From assembly GCA_013151315.1 (NCBI GenBank), contig JAADIN010000002.1, forward strand, positions 1 to 8,891: a stretch of 8,891 nucleotides of DNA, read 5' to 3'. This stretch comes from Planctomycetota bacterium. GTDB taxonomy: Bacteria; Planctomycetota; Planctomycetia; Pirellulales; Lacipirellulaceae. The notes beneath the pieces are model-generated. The model saw only the letters and a program-made list of their open reading frames with translations. It was not told where the DNA came from and did no database searches. Within the stretch, counting starts at the first letter, position 1. Each line of letters begins with the position of its first letter. A program made the position numbers and the translations under genes. This document shows, in pieces, positions 6,990 to 8,891 of the stretch.

Positions 6990-7257
6990 ATGAAGTCGTA
7001 TTCGATGACATGCATTAGCGTGTTGTGGAAGCTTGTGAAGGTGGCGAGGGCACATAAAAAGAGATCGCCGATTTATTCGGCGTATCCTTGAATTGGACAG
7101 AGAGTCTTCTGAGTCGATGGCGTCAGACAGGCTCTGTTTTGCCCAAGCCGCAAGGCTTGATGCAAAAAACCCACGGCATCGATCCGCAGCGATTTGTATT
7201 TCTTGATGAAAGCAATGCCAAGACCAACATGACCCGTCGGTACGGGCGTGCTAAGGC
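6990..7257 (+). pseudogene. IS630-family transposase relic
   Basis: Starting at the ATG at 6990 the sequence encodes MKSYSM. After a one-base loss at about 7007 it continues in another frame as DMH, stop (TAG 7016-7018), RVVEACEGGEGT, stop (TAA 7055-7057), KEIADLFGVSLNW, SLLSRWRQTGSVLPKPQG. This is the helix-turn-helix end of IS630/Tc1-mariner transposases. It then jumps, near 7155, to IDPQRFVFLDESNAKTNM and TRRYGRA, which is the segment with the second catalytic Asp. Roughly 80-90 residues are missing between these parts, and everything after RYGRA is lost. The stop codons fit CAG to TAG and CAA to TAA changes. It is clearly non-functional. I could not define the element's inverted repeats. 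Confidence 0.8.
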
Positions 7258-7453
7258 CTGGTTCCTGTCGCGTTACTCTCCCTGATTCTCGGCAATGAAT
7301 CCCTTCTGGTCCGCCCAGTTCTCAATGACTTGCTTCGTGAGGACGTCCACGTAGATAATGTTGATATTCATGCGAGTGCTGCCCCTTTCCGAAATCGTGG
7401 ACGTAGGCCCCCTGGCTATTTCAAGAAAGTCCCTTTGAGAGAATGAAGCCCGA

Positions 7454-7481
7454 GTGGCACGGCCGGATGGAGCCGTGCCAC
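7454..7481. repeat. REP-like perfect hairpin
   Basis: GTGGCACGGC and its reverse complement GCCGTGCCAC form a perfect 10-bp stem around the 8-base loop CGGATGGA. There is no T-run on either side, so it is not an obvious terminator. It resembles short dispersed palindromes of the REP type. Confidence 0.65.
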
Positions 7482-7624
7482 GCGATGCGCGGGTTGCCGT
7501 CAATAAGATTGGGATGCATCTGTTTGGAAAACCGCTCGTGCGTAGCCGGGGATTATGGCACTCGACGCACATCTTGGCCAGGGTGGCGGTCAAGGCCCGT
7601 TCGCTGCGGACGCCACGCTCCAAG

Positions 7625-7654
7625 GTCTGCGGATAGAACGTCTGCGGATAGAAC
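7625..7654. repeat. 15-bp perfect tandem duplication
   Basis: The unit GTCTGCGGATAGAAC occurs twice head to tail (7625-7639, 7640-7654). The length is a multiple of three, so it keeps the frame of the doubtful leftward open frame, giving FYPQT twice. Confidence 0.85.
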
Positions 7655-7748
7655 TCGACCTTTGAACTGCAAGCCAAGACACTAATTCGCTCGTCGCATG
7701 ACGGGAATTTTACCACGATATGGCACGGGATCCGTGGTTCTTATTGCA

Positions 7749-8498
7749 CTATTTCTTCAGCAAGCTCGCCGCGGGTTCGTCTAGGTACATCGTTGCTTGC
7801 TCATGTTGTTGCAAGATCGAAGCGGGGACTTCGTTGGTGACAGGCCCTTCGATCGCGCCCTGCGCTGCCTTCGCTTTCTGCTCTCCAGGTACAGAGCAGA
7901 CGATGCGCTTGGATTTCATGATTTGCCGGATCGATAAGCTAATCGCTTGACGCGGGACTTCGTCAAGCGTGGGAAACCAGCCTTCGCCATGTTGCTGTTC
8001 GCGGCAGGCTTGGTCCAAGTCGACGACGATGAATGGAACTTCCGTTTCAAAATCGGCCGGCGGATCGTTGAATGCCAAGTGCCCGTTTTCGCCAATGCCG
8101 ACGAAGGCCACGTCGACCGTTTGAGCGGTGATCAATTCGCTCAGCCGGGCGCACTCCGCCTGCATGTCGCCCTTGCCATCAAGGCCTTCGCCGTCGACAT
8201 AATGAAACGCCTTGAAGGGAACCTTTCCGACAAATCGCTCCTTCAGGTACTTTCGGAAAGAAGCCGGATGGGTATCGGACATGCCAATATATTCATCAAG
8301 ATGAAATCCGGTGACCTTCGACCAATCGATGTCGGGATCAGCGGCCAGCGCCGAGAGCACTTCGAGCTGAGAAGCTCCGGTGGCGACGATAATGGTAGCG
8401 TGGCCTTGCTTGGCTAGGGCATCGCGAATTAACAAGGCACCATCGGCGGCTGCCTGGCGGCTCATTTCTGTTTTGTTGGAACGAACAAGAACTTTCAT
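7749..8498 (-). CDS. nagB: NagB-family glucosamine-6-phosphate deaminase/isomerase-like protein
   Basis: A 249-residue protein of the NagB/6-phosphogluconolactonase superfamily. NagB converts glucosamine-6-phosphate to fructose-6-phosphate and ammonia. The phosphate-binding N-terminal loop (VATGASQLEVL, 38-48) is present. So are HLDEYIGM with Asp68 (E. coli Asp72), the loop GIGENGHLAFNDP (134-146) with His140 (E. coli His143), and a C-terminal VTNEVPASILQQH (220-232). Two catalytic positions differ from E. coli: Asp141 is Asn138 and Glu148 is Asp145. This is a recognisable NagB-like subgroup whose substrate may not be glucosamine-6-phosphate. The ATG is preceded by GAGG at good spacing. It lies 50 bp downstream of the glcF-like gene on the same strand and may be co-transcribed with it. 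Confidence 0.85.
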   Translation of the reverse strand: MKVLVRSNKTEMSRQAAADGALLIRDALAKQGHATIIVATGASQLEVLSALAADPDIDWSKVTGFHLDEYIGMSDTHPASFRKYLKERFVGKVPFKAFHYVDGEGLDGKGDMQAECARLSELITAQTVDVAFVGIGENGHLAFNDPPADFETEVPFIVVDLDQACREQQHGEGWFPTLDEVPRQAISLSIRQIMKSKRIVCSVPGEQKAKAAQGAIEGPVTNEVPASILQQHEQATMYLDEPAASLLKK

Positions 8499-8548
8499 GG
8501 AAACCTCATTTTTCTATGTAGATAAATTTTCGCAGAACCGAACAAGCC

Positions 8549-8891
8549 CTAGAGTTTATCACACATGCTTAACAAATCTACCGTGTGTAAGCATTGGACA
8601 TCGGGACGTCCTGCTTCAATGAGGCCGGCTTGGATTTGCAAGAGACAGCCGGGGTTGCCCATGACCACGTACTGGGCATTGGTTTTGAGAATGTTTTCTG
8701 TTTTTCTATCCAAAATCGATTTGGAGTTTTCGGGATAGAGGATGTTGTAAATCCCCGCCGAGCCGCAACATTCGCTACTCGATTCGAGTTCGACAAGGTC
8801 GATGCCCTCAATACGGCTGAGAATCTCTCGTGGTTCTCTTGTGATTCCCTGCGCATGCCCTAAATGACATGCGTCGTGATACGTGACGCGA
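8549..8891 (-). CDS. glcF: GlcF-like iron-sulfur (CCG domain) protein, C-terminal part
   Basis: The last 113 codons of a gene that begins beyond the right edge. The frame is open from the window end to TAG at 8549-8551. It reads YHDACHLGHAQGI, then ESSSECCGSAGIYNILYPENS, then VVMGNPGCLLQIQAGL. This is a C-terminal CCG (cysteine-rich) domain as found in GlcF, LutA, HdrB and GlpC. The cysteines sit at visible residues 8, 41-42 and 82, as expected for binding an iron-sulfur cluster. The CCGSAGIYN and NPGCLLQI details favour GlcF, the glycolate oxidase iron-sulfur subunit, which passes electrons from glycolate oxidation to the respiratory chain. The N-terminal ferredoxin part is not visible, so LutA or a related protein is not excluded. 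Confidence 0.85.
   Translation of the reverse strand, partial: RVTYHDACHLGHAQGITREPREILSRIEGIDLVELESSSECCGSAGIYNILYPENSKSILDRKTENILKTNAQYVVMGNPGCLLQIQAGLIEAGRPDVQCLHTVDLLSMCDKL

Larger units (their letters stand above)
7258..7748. other. Decayed or repeat-rich intergenic stretch
   Basis: Between the transposase relic and nagB there is no gene I recognise. A leftward open frame (7273-7716, 147 codons) contains a CVECH motif and the tandem FYPQT duplication. Its middle is the translation of a hairpin repeat and its composition (many Arg, Ser and Thr) looks non-coding. Its last part (MNINIIYVDVLTKQVIENWA) looks more protein-like and may be a remnant. I do not annotate it as a gene. Confidence 0.4.

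Noticed and set aside
7712..7738. Possible terminator downstream of nagB (ACCACG/CGTGGT stem)
   Set aside because: The stem is only 6 bp with a 15-base loop, and no T-run follows on the nagB strand.
8578..8856. Leftward open frame of 92 codons and an opposing forward frame at 8594-8863
   Set aside because: Both are shadows of the GlcF-like C-terminal segment, which runs leftward in another frame and carries the CCG-domain cysteines.

Overview
The window looks like a chromosomal segment of a planctomycete, probably of the Pirellulales type. The support is indirect: a membrane-anchored Ser/Thr kinase with a planctomycete-like N-terminal extension and a DMG motif, an OleA-type condensing enzyme, a CrtI-like oxidoreductase beside fabZ and fabI, moderate GC content, loose gene packing, and many short hairpin repeats and transposon relics. 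No rRNA, tRNA, CRISPR array or phage module was found.

Layout from left to right. Bases 1-316 hold no convincing gene but contain several clean stem-loops. A CPBP intramembrane protease (317-1054, -) is divergent from an OleA-like thiolase-fold condensing enzyme (1161-2243, +). The OleA-like gene runs tail to tail, with 4 bp between stop codons, into a Ser/Thr kinase with one C-terminal membrane helix (2248-3810, -). Upstream of the kinase is a 144-bp MITE-like element (about 3916-4059). It has 18-bp terminal inverted repeats and an 11-bp flanking direct repeat, and one copy of that direct repeat contains the fabI stop codon. Next come fabI (4062-4880, -) and fabZ (4880-5314, -), overlapping by 1 bp. 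A second hairpin repeat (5326-5430) follows, and then a CrtI/CRTISO-like FAD oxidoreductase (5437-6864, -) that is split by two frameshifts. Bases 6865-7748 are a decayed stretch with an IS630 transposase relic (about 6990-7257, +), a REP-like hairpin and a short tandem duplication. At the right end are a NagB-family sugar-phosphate deaminase/isomerase (7749-8498, -) and the 3' part of a GlcF-like iron-sulfur protein (8549 to window end, -).

How the genes may work together. The leftward group oxidoreductase-fabZ-fabI carries out acyl-ACP dehydration and enoyl reduction and adds a polyene-type desaturase/isomerase-like flavoenzyme. This suggests a specialised fatty-acyl or polyene lipid route rather than only housekeeping fatty acid synthesis. 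The nearby OleA homologue, which by family condenses two acyl chains head to head, fits a lipid theme, but its usual partners OleB, OleC and OleD are not in the window. The frameshifts in the oxidoreductase mean the route may be decaying here, unless they are sequence errors. Nothing in the window is clearly a new system. The most informative items are the orphan OleA, the broken CrtI-FabZ-FabI operon, and the MITE-like element with a target-site duplication at the fabI stop codon.
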